Shown here: piece after piece, positions 8,951-17,109 of the stretch
How positions within the stretch are numbered: the stretch's first letter is position 1
Layout of the letters: every line of letters starts with the position of its first letter
Source of the DNA: Actinophytocola glycyrrhizae
Lineage (GTDB): Bacteria > Actinomycetota > Actinomycetes > Mycobacteriales > Pseudonocardiaceae
DNA length: 64,000 nt
Assembly (NCBI RefSeq): GCF_042653545.1
Contig: NZ_JBHSIS010000017.1
Location: 1-64,000 of the forward strand
Direction of reading: 5' to 3'
Notes under the pieces: generated by a model
What the model was told of the DNA's origin: nothing
The model's database searches: none
The model's input: only the letters and a program-made list of their open reading frames with translations
Made by a program: the position numbers and the translations under genes

Positions 8951-9023
8951 GCGGAGCTTGCGGAGCGAACCAGACAACACAGGGCGACCGCGAGCGGCGC
9001 CCCGGAGCCTGCGAGGGGGCGTC

Positions 9024-9491
9024 ATGAGTGTCATGGACTTCGCCGACTACCGGCTGCGGATGCGGGCGGGCGTGCCGGCGCTCGCGCAGCGTTCCTTCTA
9101 CCTGGTCGGCCTCACACAGGGGGTGCGGCGCGGGACCCGTGCGGTCGCCGCCGACCCGCGCAAACGACTGGCGGGCGCGATCCGCGCGCTGCACCCGAAC
9201 GCCGTGGTGCACGACCCGGTCGAGGCGTGGGACCGGACCCGGGACCAGGCGCCCGCCGAGTTCCACCGGCTGACCGGGCTCGCCGCGGGCAGCGACGTGT
9301 GCGTCGCGTGGCTGCCCGACCGCGACGCCGCGGCCGACGCGGTGGCGGAGGTACAGGCCGCGCACCGCGGTGGCGCCACCGTCGTGGTGATCACCGGCGA
9401 GACCGACGACTTCGTGGTGCGCGCGTTCGCCACCGTCGTCCTGCCCGACATCGACGCGTTCTCCGACTGGCTCCACGCACAGGCCGCGTGA
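9024..9491 (+). CDS. Unrecognised 155-residue protein, possibly nucleoside deoxyribosyltransferase-like fold
   Basis: Start ATG 9024 has GAGGGGG upstream and sits 73 bases after the dehydrogenase gene. The N-terminus is basic (RRGTRAVAADPRKR). The second half (GSDVCVAWLPD..AAADAVAEVQAAHRGGATVVVITG...ADFVV-like) resembles nucleoside 2-deoxyribosyltransferase or SIR2-like alpha/beta folds, in which a nucleotide derivative is bound and an Asp-rich end (VVLPDIDAFSDWL) closes the fold. This resemblance is weak. It is placed between the fatty-acyl enzymes and the NRPS, so it probably belongs to the cluster. No function is assigned. Confidence 0.7.
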   Translation: MSVMDFADYRLRMRAGVPALAQRSFYLVGLTQGVRRGTRAVAADPRKRLAGAIRALHPNAVVHDPVEAWDRTRDQAPAEFHRLTGLAAGSDVCVAWLPDRDAAADAVAEVQAAHRGGATVVVITGETDDFVVRAFATVVLPDIDAFSDWLHAQAA

Positions 9492-9568
9492 GGGGAATTG
9501 TCAAGCCCAGTTCATGGTGGGCGTGAAAACCTCATAGTGCGCCATATGATTCGTACCAAAGGGGTCAC

Positions 9569-12500
9569 ATGAACATCCGTCGGCAGCCGAATGTCCATGA
9601 ACAGATCGCCGCCCGCGCGGTGTCGCGGCCGGACGGCATCGCGGTCGTGTCCGGCGACCAGAGGATAACCTATGCCGAGCTGGCCGAGCGCACCGGCAGG
9701 CTGGCAAACTATCTGCGACACAACGGAACCGGGTCCGGCTCGGTCGTGATGGTCCACATGGAACGGTCCATCGACACGGTCGTCGCACTGCTCGCCATCC
9801 TCTCGGCAGGCGGCACCTACCTGCCGGTCGAGCCGGGTGCGCCGGACAACCGGATCCGCGCGTTCGCCGAGGAGGCGGGCGTCACCACGGTCATCACCTC
9901 GGCCAGGGACGCGCACCGGTTCGCCACGTTCGCCGACCTCGTCGTGACCGCGGCGGCGGGCAGTGCGGGCGGCTTCCCGGCGACCGCGCCGGACGTGCCG
10001 GTGTCCGGTTGCGACGCCGCGTACGTCATCTACACCTCGGGTTCGACCGGCACCCCCAAGGGGGTGGTGGTCGACCACGACGCGCTGAGCTACGTGATCG
10101 GCGAGCTCGTCGACTGGTACGGGATCACGCCGGAGGACCGGGTGCTGCAGTTCGGTGCCCTGTCGTTCGACACCTCCATCGAACAGATCATGGTGGCGCT
10201 GACCGGTGGCGCGACGCTCGTGCTCCCTGACATGGCATGGGCGCCGAGCGAGCTGCCGGACCGGCTGCGCGCGCACGGGGTCACGGTCATGGACCTCACG
10301 CCCGCGTACTGGCGGCGGTTCCTCACCGAGCTCGCCGCCCGCCCGGCCGAGCTGCCGGTGCGACTGTCCATCGTGGGCGGTGAGGCGGTGCTCGCCGAGG
10401 ACTGCCGGACCGCGCTGGAGCTGATGCCGGACGTGCGGCTCGTGAACGCCTACGGCCTCACCGAGACCACGATCACCTCGTGTGTCGTCGACCTGACGGC
10501 GGCGATCCTGCCGCCCCGCGGCGCCGCGCCGGTCGGCCCGCCGCTGCCCGGCACCACCGTGCACGTCCTCGACGAGGACCTGCGGCCGGTGCCGCCGGGG
10601 GAGCGCGGTGAGATCTGCATCGGCGGCCGCGGTGTCGCCAGGTACCTGTCCGCCGACGACCGCGCACGCGAGCGGTACGTGCCGGATCCGTCCGGGGAAG
10701 GGCGGATGTACCGCACGGGTGACCTCGGTGCGTGGACGCCGGAGGGAAACCTCGAGGTGGTCGGCCGCATCGACCGGCAGCTCAAGATCCGCGGGTTCCG
10801 GGTGGAGCCCGGCGAGGTCGAGGCGACGCTCGCCGCGCACGAACTGGTCGGCAACGTCGCGGTGACCGGCTACGAGCAGCACGGGCAGCGCAGGCTCGCC
10901 GCGTACTACACGGTCGCACCCGGTGCCACGCTGGCGGACAAGGAGCTGCGGGACTTCGCGGCCGGTTTCCTGCCGGACTACCTGGTGCCCTCGGCGTTCG
11001 TGGCGTTACCCGAGCTGCCGCTGAAACACAACGGCAAGGTCGACCTCGCCGCCCTGCCTGCTCCGGCGGCGGCCGCTGGACCGTCGGAGGAGGACGACGA
11101 GTCGACGGTCGTGAGCCTGTTCGAGCGCGGCGTGGCCCGCCTGTGGTGCCAGGTGCTGGAACGCGAACGGGTCGGCCCGCACGACAACTTCTTCGCGCTG
11201 GGCGGCAACTCCATCCTCGCCGCGGAGCTGCTCGCCAAGGTGCGCGGCATGTTCGGCGTGATGATCACGCAGGTGCGGCCCCTGATCCGGCTGCTGCTGG
11301 AGGACGCGACACTGCGCAGCTTCGCGTTCGCCGTGCAGGCCGCGCGGTCGGGCACGCTCGCCGGTGACGACACCAGGAAGCGCGTCGACTTCACGGCCGA
11401 GTCCGAACTGGACGTGCCGATCAGCGCGTCGGTGCCCGACCAGCCGGGCTGGCGGGACCCACGGCACGTGTTCCTCACCGGCGCCACCGGGTTCCTCGGC
11501 ACCTACCTGCTGCGTGAGCTGCTGTCCACGACGGACGCGGTGGTGCACTGCCTGGTGCGTGCCGACGACGCCGACACGGCGATGACCCGGCTGCAGTCCA
11601 CCTCGGTGCACTACTACGGCGACGACCTCGCCCAGTACCGCATCGCGGGCCGTGTCGTCGCCGTCCCCGGCGACCTCGCGGCACCGGGACTCGGGCTGTC
11701 CGAAGAGGACTTCGACCGGCTGGCCCGCGAGGTCGACGTGATCCACCACCCCGGCGGGCTCGTCAACTTCATCTACCCGTACTCGCACATGCGGCCGGCG
11801 AACGTCGAGGGCACCCGCGAGATCATCCGGATGGCGGCCCGCTACCGCAACATCCCCGTCCACTACACCTCGACGATGGCGGTGGTCGCCGGGTTCGGCA
11901 CGGCCGGGGTCCGGCACGTCGACGAGGACACCCCGCTCGCGCACGCCGACCACCTGTCGGTGGGGTACGTGGAGAGCAAGTGGGTCGCGGAGGCACTGCT
12001 GCTCGCGGCGGCCGAACAGGGGCTGCCGGTGGCGATCTACCGCGCCGCCGACATCTCCGGCGACCGGGTGACCGGGGCGTGGAACACCGCGACCGAGATG
12101 TGCGCGATGAAGAAGTTCGTCGTGGACAGTGGCACGGCGCCGGTCGCCGAGCTGCCGCTGGACTACACGCCCGTCGACGTGTTCGCCGCCGCGGTCGCGC
12201 ACATCGCCGCGACCTCCCTGCCACGCGGGGACGTCTACCACCTCACCAACCCCGGCAAGGTCAACATCGCCGAGCTGGTGGACCGGTTGCGGGCGCGCGG
12301 GCACCAGATCCGGGACGTGTCGTGGCAGGAGTGGCTCGACGAGCTGGTGAAGCTCGCGGTCGAGCACCCGGAGCACCCGATGACCCCGTTCGCGCCGCTG
12401 TTCATCGACCGCTGCGCGACCGGTGAGATGAGCGTCGCGGAGATGTACCTCGAGGACACGTTCCCGGCGTTCAGCCGCACGAACGTGGACAACGCGCTGC

Positions 12501-12595
12501 GGGGCAGCGGGATCGTGATCCCGCCGGTCGACGCGGCGATGCTCGACAGCTATCTCGACTACCTGACCGACATCGACTTCCTGCGGGCGGCGTGA
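9569..12595 (+). CDS. Stand-alone NRPS: adenylation-thiolation-thioester reductase (A-T-R)
   Basis: 1008 residues. Adenylation domain 1-510 with YTSGSTGTPKG near 155, FDTSIEQ near 200 (the Asp that binds an alpha-amino group is kept), NAYGLTETT near 295, YRTGDLG and NGKVDL. A thiolation domain follows with GGNSIL (phosphopantetheine Ser near 547). The reductase domain starts GATGFLG near 638 and has an SDR-like YxxxK (YVESK near 797). Such proteins activate an amino acid, hold it as a thioester and release it with NADPH as an aldehyde or alcohol. There is no condensation domain. The next gene, overlapping by TGATG, is an aminoacyl-tRNA transferase homologue, which could supply the peptide bond instead. 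Substrate specificity cannot be read safely. Confidence 0.92.
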   Translation: MNIRRQPNVHEQIAARAVSRPDGIAVVSGDQRITYAELAERTGRLANYLRHNGTGSGSVVMVHMERSIDTVVALLAILSAGGTYLPVEPGAPDNRIRAFAEEAGVTTVITSARDAHRFATFADLVVTAAAGSAGGFPATAPDVPVSGCDAAYVIYTSGSTGTPKGVVVDHDALSYVIGELVDWYGITPEDRVLQFGALSFDTSIEQIMVALTGGATLVLPDMAWAPSELPDRLRAHGVTVMDLTPAYWRRFLTELAARPAELPVRLSIVGGEAVLAEDCRTALELMPDVRLVNAYGLTETTITSCVVDLTAAILPPRGAAPVGPPLPGTTVHVLDEDLRPVPPGERGEICIGGRGVARYLSADDRARERYVPDPSGEGRMYRTGDLGAWTPEGNLEVVGRIDRQLKIRGFRVEPGEVEATLAAHELVGNVAVTGYEQHGQRRLAAYYTVAPGATLADKELRDFAAGFLPDYLVPSAFVALPELPLKHNGKVDLAALPAPAAAAGPSEEDDESTVVSLFERGVARLWCQVLERERVGPHDNFFALGGNSILAAELLAKVRGMFGVMITQVRPLIRLLLEDATLRSFAFAVQAARSGTLAGDDTRKRVDFTAESELDVPISASVPDQPGWRDPRHVFLTGATGFLGTYLLRELLSTTDAVVHCLVRADDADTAMTRLQSTSVHYYGDDLAQYRIAGRVVAVPGDLAAPGLGLSEEDFDRLAREVDVIHHPGGLVNFIYPYSHMRPANVEGTREIIRMAARYRNIPVHYTSTMAVVAGFGTAGVRHVDEDTPLAHADHLSVGYVESKWVAEALLLAAAEQGLPVAIYRAADISGDRVTGAWNTATEMCAMKKFVVDSGTAPVAELPLDYTPVDVFAAAVAHIAATSLPRGDVYHLTNPGKVNIAELVDRLRARGHQIRDVSWQEWLDELVKLAVEHPEHPMTPFAPLFIDRCATGEMSVAEMYLEDTFPAFSRTNVDNALRGSGIVIPPVDAAMLDSYLDYLTDIDFLRAA

Positions 12596-13362
12596 TGAAC
12601 CGGACCCTCGGCACCGTGACCCCGTGGCGGACGCTGGACCTCTCCTCGGCACCCGCCGACGGACCGGTCGCCTTCCACGACGACCTCACCCCGGCGACGC
12701 TCCTCGACGCCTACCGGCACGGGCTGTACCCGTTCCCCGCCGACACCGAGGAACAGAAGATCCTCAGCGAGATGACGTACGAGGGCCGGGTGCCCGTGCT
12801 GGGGACGAGCGCCGACCCGTACGCGGTCGCGTGGTGCTCGCCGGACCCCCGGCCGGTGATCTTCGTCGACGAGGTCCACCTGCAGCGCAGCCTCCGCAAG
12901 CAGCTGCGCAACAAGGTGGACTGGACGACCACGGTGAACACCTGCTTCGCGCGGGTGGTGCGGCAGTGCAGGGCGGGCCGGGAACCGAGGTGGCTGACCG
13001 ACCGGCTGGTCGCGAGCCTGGAGAAGCTGCACGCGGCCGGGCACGCGCACAGCGTGGAGGTGTGGGACGGCGACGAGCTGGTCGGTGGCACCTTCGGCGT
13101 GCGGATCGGCGGCGTGTTCTCCGCCGACTCGCAGTTCACCCTCGCGAGCGGCGCGTCGAAGGTCGCGATCGCGTGCCTGGTGCGCCGGATGGCAGAGAGC
13201 GGCGGCGTCGCGGTCGACGTGCAGCACGACGGCGACCACGCCCGGCTCATCGGCGCGGTGCCGGTCCCCCGTGCGCGGTACCTGGAACTGTTGGGCGAAC
13301 ACGGTTCCTCGGACAGCGCGCTGCCCTCGGACCCGCTCCCCGCCAGGGAGCTGGCGGCATGA
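12595..13362 (+). CDS. Leucyl/phenylalanyl-tRNA-protein transferase (Aat)-like aminoacyltransferase
   Basis: 255 residues. Aat-family signatures are clear: DAYRHGLYPFP (38-48), WCSPDPRPVIF (80-90), HAHSVEVWDGDELVGG (160-175), ASKVAIACLVRRM, and PRARYLELL. In E. coli Aat, Glu156 and Gln188 take part in transfer; here the Glu position is Asp178 (SADSQF instead of GESMF) and Gln210 is kept (DVQ). An insert of about 20 residues (51-75) precedes the WCSPDP motif. Family members move an aminoacyl group from tRNA to an amine, normally the N-terminus of proteins for N-degron degradation. Location inside a biosynthetic operon, overlapping the NRPS stop (TGATG) and the GNAT start (ATGA), argues for a role in product assembly. 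A GTG at 12592 is an alternative start. Confidence 0.88.
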   Translation: MNRTLGTVTPWRTLDLSSAPADGPVAFHDDLTPATLLDAYRHGLYPFPADTEEQKILSEMTYEGRVPVLGTSADPYAVAWCSPDPRPVIFVDEVHLQRSLRKQLRNKVDWTTTVNTCFARVVRQCRAGREPRWLTDRLVASLEKLHAAGHAHSVEVWDGDELVGGTFGVRIGGVFSADSQFTLASGASKVAIACLVRRMAESGGVAVDVQHDGDHARLIGAVPVPRARYLELLGEHGSSDSALPSDPLPARELAA

Positions 13363-14105
13363 CGACCGTCGAGACACTGCGGATCGTCACCCTCGCGGAG
13401 CGCCCGGACCTCGAGACCGCGATGCTGGAGATGGAGGCGACGTGGCCGGAGTTCATCCGCCCGGACCCGTTGGTGATCGCGTGGGCGCTCCGACGGCACG
13501 CCGCGCACCAGCTCGTGGTGCTGGCCGGCGCCGAGGTCGTCGCACGTGCCGCGACGGTGCCGTTCTGCTGGGACGGTGACCCGGCGAGCCTGCCGGACAC
13601 CGGGTGGGACGAGGCGCTGCGGCTGTCCATGCTGGACACCCACGACGGCCGCACACCGAACACGTTGTGCGCGCTCGAGGTCGCGGTGGTGCCGGGGCAG
13701 CGGTCACGGCACCTGTCCGGGCGCACCCTCGCCGCGGTGGCGGACAACGCACGCCGGCACGGGTTCCGCGACGTGGTGGTCCCGGTGCGGCCGAGCGGGA
13801 AGCACCTCGAACCGCACGTGCCCATGACCGAGTACGCCGCACGCACCCGCGACGACGGGTTGCCGTCCGACCCGTGGCTGCGGGTGCACGTGCGGGAGGG
13901 CGGGCAGATCCTCGGCGTCTGCCCGGTCTCGATGACGATCGCCGGCAGTCTCGCCCAGTGGCGCGGCTGGACCGGTCTGCCGTTCGACACCAGTGGGCCG
14001 GTGACGGTGCCGGGCGCACTGAACCCGGTCGAGGCCAGCGTGGCCGACGACCGCGCTGTCTACGTCGAGCCCAACGTGTGGGTTCGGCACCGGTTGGTTC
14101 CCTGA
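13359..14105 (+). CDS. GNAT-fold acyltransferase
   Basis: 248 residues; ATG 13359 overlaps the preceding stop by ATGA. The centre (NTLCALEVAVVPGQRSRHLSGRTLAAVADNARRHGF) matches the GNAT acyl-CoA-binding region: a beta strand, then a Q/R-x-x-G/S-type loop and helix. The protein is longer than simple GNATs and both ends are unfamiliar. Family members transfer an acyl group from acyl-CoA (or acyl-ACP) to an amine. Being translationally coupled to the tRNA transferase and NRPS, it may cap the amino group of the product or add the acyl chain made by KAS III and the dehydrogenase. This assignment of order is inference. Confidence 0.8.
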   Translation: MTTVETLRIVTLAERPDLETAMLEMEATWPEFIRPDPLVIAWALRRHAAHQLVVLAGAEVVARAATVPFCWDGDPASLPDTGWDEALRLSMLDTHDGRTPNTLCALEVAVVPGQRSRHLSGRTLAAVADNARRHGFRDVVVPVRPSGKHLEPHVPMTEYAARTRDDGLPSDPWLRVHVREGGQILGVCPVSMTIAGSLAQWRGWTGLPFDTSGPVTVPGALNPVEASVADDRAVYVEPNVWVRHRLVP

Positions 14106-14129
14106 CTCCTGAATGGAAGGTGCTCCGCC

Positions 14130-15176
14130 ATGACCAGCACGGTCCCCGTCAACGCCGCACAGAAGATGCGCGACCGCGCCGCACTGATCGAGAAGATCGG
14201 CGGCTACATGCACGCACACGCGCTCGGCCTCGCCGCCGAGCTTCGCCTCGCCGACCTGATCCACTCCGGTGTGGACACCAGCGCCGAACTGGCCGAGGCC
14301 ACCGGCACGCACGAGCCGTCGTTGCGCAGGCTGTTGCGTCTGCTCGCTTCGGTCGGGCTGACCACCGAACCGTCGCCGGGCCGGTTCGGGCTCACCCCGG
14401 TCGGTGACCTGCTGCGGTCCGACTCACCGGACTCGCTGTACGCGTTCACCAGGATGTTCACGCACGAGTCGCATTTCAGCGCCTGGCAGGGACTGGGGCA
14501 CTCCGTTCGCACCGGGGACTCGGCCTGGGACCACGTGTTCGGCAAGAACATCTACGCCTACCTCGCCGACCTGCCCGAGCTGTCGGAGCTGTTCAACGTG
14601 GCCATGAGCCAGGAGTCGCGCATCGCGGCGGGCCACATCGCGGCGGCCTACGACTTCTCCGGCGTGCGCAAGGTCGTCGACATCGGCGGCGGTGACGGAA
14701 CGCTGGTGTCGGCGATCCTGCGTGCCAACCCCGCGCCCGATGGCGTGGTGTTCGACAGCCCGGCCGGGGTGGCGCAGGCACCGGACGTGCTCGCGGCGGC
14801 CGGGTTGTCGGACCGGACCACGGTGGTGGCGGGCGACTTCTTCGAGTCCGTGCCATCCGGTGGTGACCTGTACATCATCAAGAGCGTGTTCCAGGACTGG
14901 GACGACGGCCCCGCGAAGGCGATCCTGCGCACCGTGCGCGCCCACATCCCGGCCGACGCGACGTTGCTGATCGTGGGTTCGGTGCTGCCGGAGACCGCGG
15001 CGCCAGGGGAGCCGATTCCGTTCTACACGGACATGAACATGCTGGTGAACTCCGGTGGCCGGGAGCGCACCGAGAGCCACTTCCGCACGTTGCTGGCGGA
15101 AACCGGGTTCGCGGTGGAGTCGGTGGCGCTGAAGGCAGCAGGCCCGCTGTCGATGATCAAGGCTTTACCGGCATAA
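14130..15176 (+). CDS. SAM-dependent O-methyltransferase (plant-type/AcnMT family)
   Basis: 348 residues, typical of methyltransferase family 2 found in antibiotic clusters. Residues 1-110 form the dimerisation winged helix (LGLAAELRLADLI, LRRLLRLLASVGL). The SAM site is VVDIGGGDGTL near 187-197; the acidic loop DRTTVVAGDFFE and the catalytic-base region SVFQDWDD (where other members have a His, e.g. LHDWDD) follow. The His used by classical O-methyltransferases is replaced by Gln in this FQDW motif, so catalytic details may differ. A TTA codon lies third from the end (A-L-P-A, 15165-15167). It is the last gene of the plus-strand operon and is followed by a strong terminator. Confidence 0.9.
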   Translation: MTSTVPVNAAQKMRDRAALIEKIGGYMHAHALGLAAELRLADLIHSGVDTSAELAEATGTHEPSLRRLLRLLASVGLTTEPSPGRFGLTPVGDLLRSDSPDSLYAFTRMFTHESHFSAWQGLGHSVRTGDSAWDHVFGKNIYAYLADLPELSELFNVAMSQESRIAAGHIAAAYDFSGVRKVVDIGGGDGTLVSAILRANPAPDGVVFDSPAGVAQAPDVLAAAGLSDRTTVVAGDFFESVPSGGDLYIIKSVFQDWDDGPAKAILRTVRAHIPADATLLIVGSVLPETAAPGEPIPFYTDMNMLVNSGGRERTESHFRTLLAETGFAVESVALKAAGPLSMIKALPA

Positions 15177-15187
15177 ACCGGTCCCTC

Positions 15188-15224
15188 CGATGGGGCCGAC
15201 CGGCCGTCCCGGTCGGCCCCATCG
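15188..15224 (+). terminator. Terminator hairpin after the methyltransferase gene
   Basis: CGATGGGGCCGACC pairs with GGTCGGCCCCATCG around a GGCCGTCCC loop, 11 bases past the stop codon. No long T-run follows, which is common in actinomycetes. Confidence 0.7.
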
Positions 15225-15259
15225 TGGTTCCGCGACAAAGGAGTGCAGCGACTCCGACG

Positions 15260-15335
15260 GCCCATTCACCGCACAACGAGTGCCGTGAATGGGCCTTTCA
15301 GGGCGCCCAGCGCCCTGAACGCGCCTTTCAGGGCA
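15260..15335. repeat. Palindromic intergenic repeat, copy 1
   Basis: Located between convergent genes. It contains GCCCATTCAC paired with GTGAATGGGC and, next to it, TTTCAGGGCGC...GCGCCCTGAA, ending in CGCGCCTTTCAGGGCA. The same core is found at 20229-20311 and 26225-26292, and with altered letters at 32991-33110 and 56449-56568. Confidence 0.85.
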
Positions 15336-15390
15336 CTTCACCCGGGACCGCTCCTCCGGCCAAGGACGAAGACCACCTGGCACAACGGCC

Positions 15391-17088
15391 TTATGGCACC
15401 CGACGATGCAGGTTCTTGTGCCGGGACGGTCCCGGGGTGGGGTCGGCGATCCATGGCCCTTCGATCGACGGGTCGAGGATGCCGTCCTCCAGCCAGGTGT
15501 AGCGGTCCGCGAGTACGCCTCGTGCCACGGCTCGGTCGTGGTCGTCGGTGTTGCTCCACAGGCGGCCGAACAGTTCGGCTGTGCGCAGGCGGGCCTGGTG
15601 GCAGAACGCGTCCGCCAGCTCCGCGGCGGCCGGGTCGGTGCGGGACTTCGCGTACACGCAGCTCACGCTCATCGCGTACAGCTCCGCTGTGATGTCCACC
15701 AGCCTGCCCAGGAACTGCTGTCGTTCCTCCAGTTCGCCTGCCCAGCGGGTGCGGCCGTGCGCGAGGTGCTGGGCGACGCTGCGACAGGTCCGTTCGACGA
15801 ACCGCAGGTGCGGGGTCAGTGGGCCGAAGTCGTAGTCGGGGTCCGCGGTGGGCGGCGGAACGTGCGGTGCCAGGGCTTCCTGCGCGATGAACCCGCGCAG
15901 TGCCTCTGTCGAGCCGTCGAAGATGCGGCCGATGCGGGTGTCGCGCAGCAGTTGCTCCACCGGTACGCCGCGTTCGCCCCGGGCGGCTGCCGACGCCGCG
16001 GTTTCGTAGCCCCGGCCGCCCCGGATCTGCACCAGTTCGTCGGCCACCTGCCACGCCTTCTCCGACGCGAACAGTTTGGCCAGTTCCGCGTCCATGTGGG
16101 TGTCGGCGCCCGCGTCCGCGTGTCTGCCCGTCACCTCGACGATCGCCTCCAGTGCGAAGGCGGTGGCGGCGATGAACGAGATCTTCGCCGCCACCGCTTC
16201 GTGTTCGCCGATCGGCTTGTCCCACTGCACGCGTACGCGGGACCACTCGCGGGCGATCTTGAGGCTCCACTTCGCCGCCGCCGCGGATACCGCAGGCAGG
16301 GACAGCCTGCCGGTGTCCTGTGCGGCCAGCGCCACCTCGAGGCCCTTGCCTTCCTCGCCGATCCGGTGGGTCGCGGGCACCACGACGTCGTGGAAGCGGA
16401 TGACGCCGTTCTCCAGGCCGCGCAGGCCGAGGAACTCGCTGCGGTGTTCGACGGTGACGCCGGGGGAGCGGGCCTCGACCACGAACGCGGTCATGCCCGC
16501 GTCCGGCACCATCGCCAGCACCACGATCAGGTCGGCGAGCACCCCGTTGGTGACCCACGACTTCAGGCCGGTGAGCCGGTAGGAACCGTCGGCCGCGCGG
16601 ACCGCGGTGGTGCGCATGCGGAACGGGTCGTTGCCGATGTCGGGTTCGGTGAGGGTGAACGCGGAGATCTCCCGTGCGCACCTCGGCAGGAACAACCGCT
16701 TCTGCTCCTCGGTGCCGAACAGCAGGATCGGTTGCGGAAGGCCGATCGCCTGGTGTGCGGCCAGCAGCTCGCCGAGCGCGGAGTGGGTGGTGTTGACGAT
16801 CATCAGAGCCCGCAGGTAGCAGGAGCCCGGCAGGCCGAGGCCGCCGTACTCCTTCGGGATCCTGATCCGGAACGCGCCGAGGTCCTTCAGCCCGGCGATC
16901 ACCTCGTCGGGGATCCGGCCCTCGTGCTCGACGAGGGTGCTGTCCACCTTGTCGGTGCAGAAGTCACGCAGGCGCGTGAGGAACGCCTCGCTGTCCGCGT
17001 CGAGTGCCCTGGCGGGCAGTGGGTCGAGCAGCCCCGGCCGGAAACGACCGAGGAACAGCTCCGTCCCGAAACTCTCCACAGTAGACAC
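15391..17088 (-). CDS. Acyl-CoA dehydrogenase family protein
   Basis: 565 residues, longer than the usual 380-400 residues; the acyl-CoA dehydrogenase core lies at about 30-420, with FTLTEPDIGNDP (FAD/substrate loop), SWVTNG, and the C-terminal helical signature QIRGGRGYE followed by RDTRIGRIFDGSTEALRGF. The extra 140 C-terminal residues form an additional helical domain, as in very-long-chain type enzymes. It introduces an alpha,beta double bond into an acyl thioester using FAD, or acts as an oxidase/N-oxidase in natural-product pathways. It is convergent with the methyltransferase operon and lies 21 bases downstream of the MFS exporter gene, so it is probably co-transcribed with it. Role in the first cluster is likely but not shown. 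Confidence 0.88.
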   Translation of the reverse strand: MSTVESFGTELFLGRFRPGLLDPLPARALDADSEAFLTRLRDFCTDKVDSTLVEHEGRIPDEVIAGLKDLGAFRIRIPKEYGGLGLPGSCYLRALMIVNTTHSALGELLAAHQAIGLPQPILLFGTEEQKRLFLPRCAREISAFTLTEPDIGNDPFRMRTTAVRAADGSYRLTGLKSWVTNGVLADLIVVLAMVPDAGMTAFVVEARSPGVTVEHRSEFLGLRGLENGVIRFHDVVVPATHRIGEEGKGLEVALAAQDTGRLSLPAVSAAAAKWSLKIAREWSRVRVQWDKPIGEHEAVAAKISFIAATAFALEAIVEVTGRHADAGADTHMDAELAKLFASEKAWQVADELVQIRGGRGYETAASAAARGERGVPVEQLLRDTRIGRIFDGSTEALRGFIAQEALAPHVPPPTADPDYDFGPLTPHLRFVERTCRSVAQHLAHGRTRWAGELEERQQFLGRLVDITAELYAMSVSCVYAKSRTDPAAAELADAFCHQARLRTAELFGRLWSNTDDHDRAVARGVLADRYTWLEDGILDPSIEGPWIADPTPGPSRHKNLHRRVP

Positions 17089-17109
17089 GAGGCGTCCCTC
17101 CGCTGTTGC

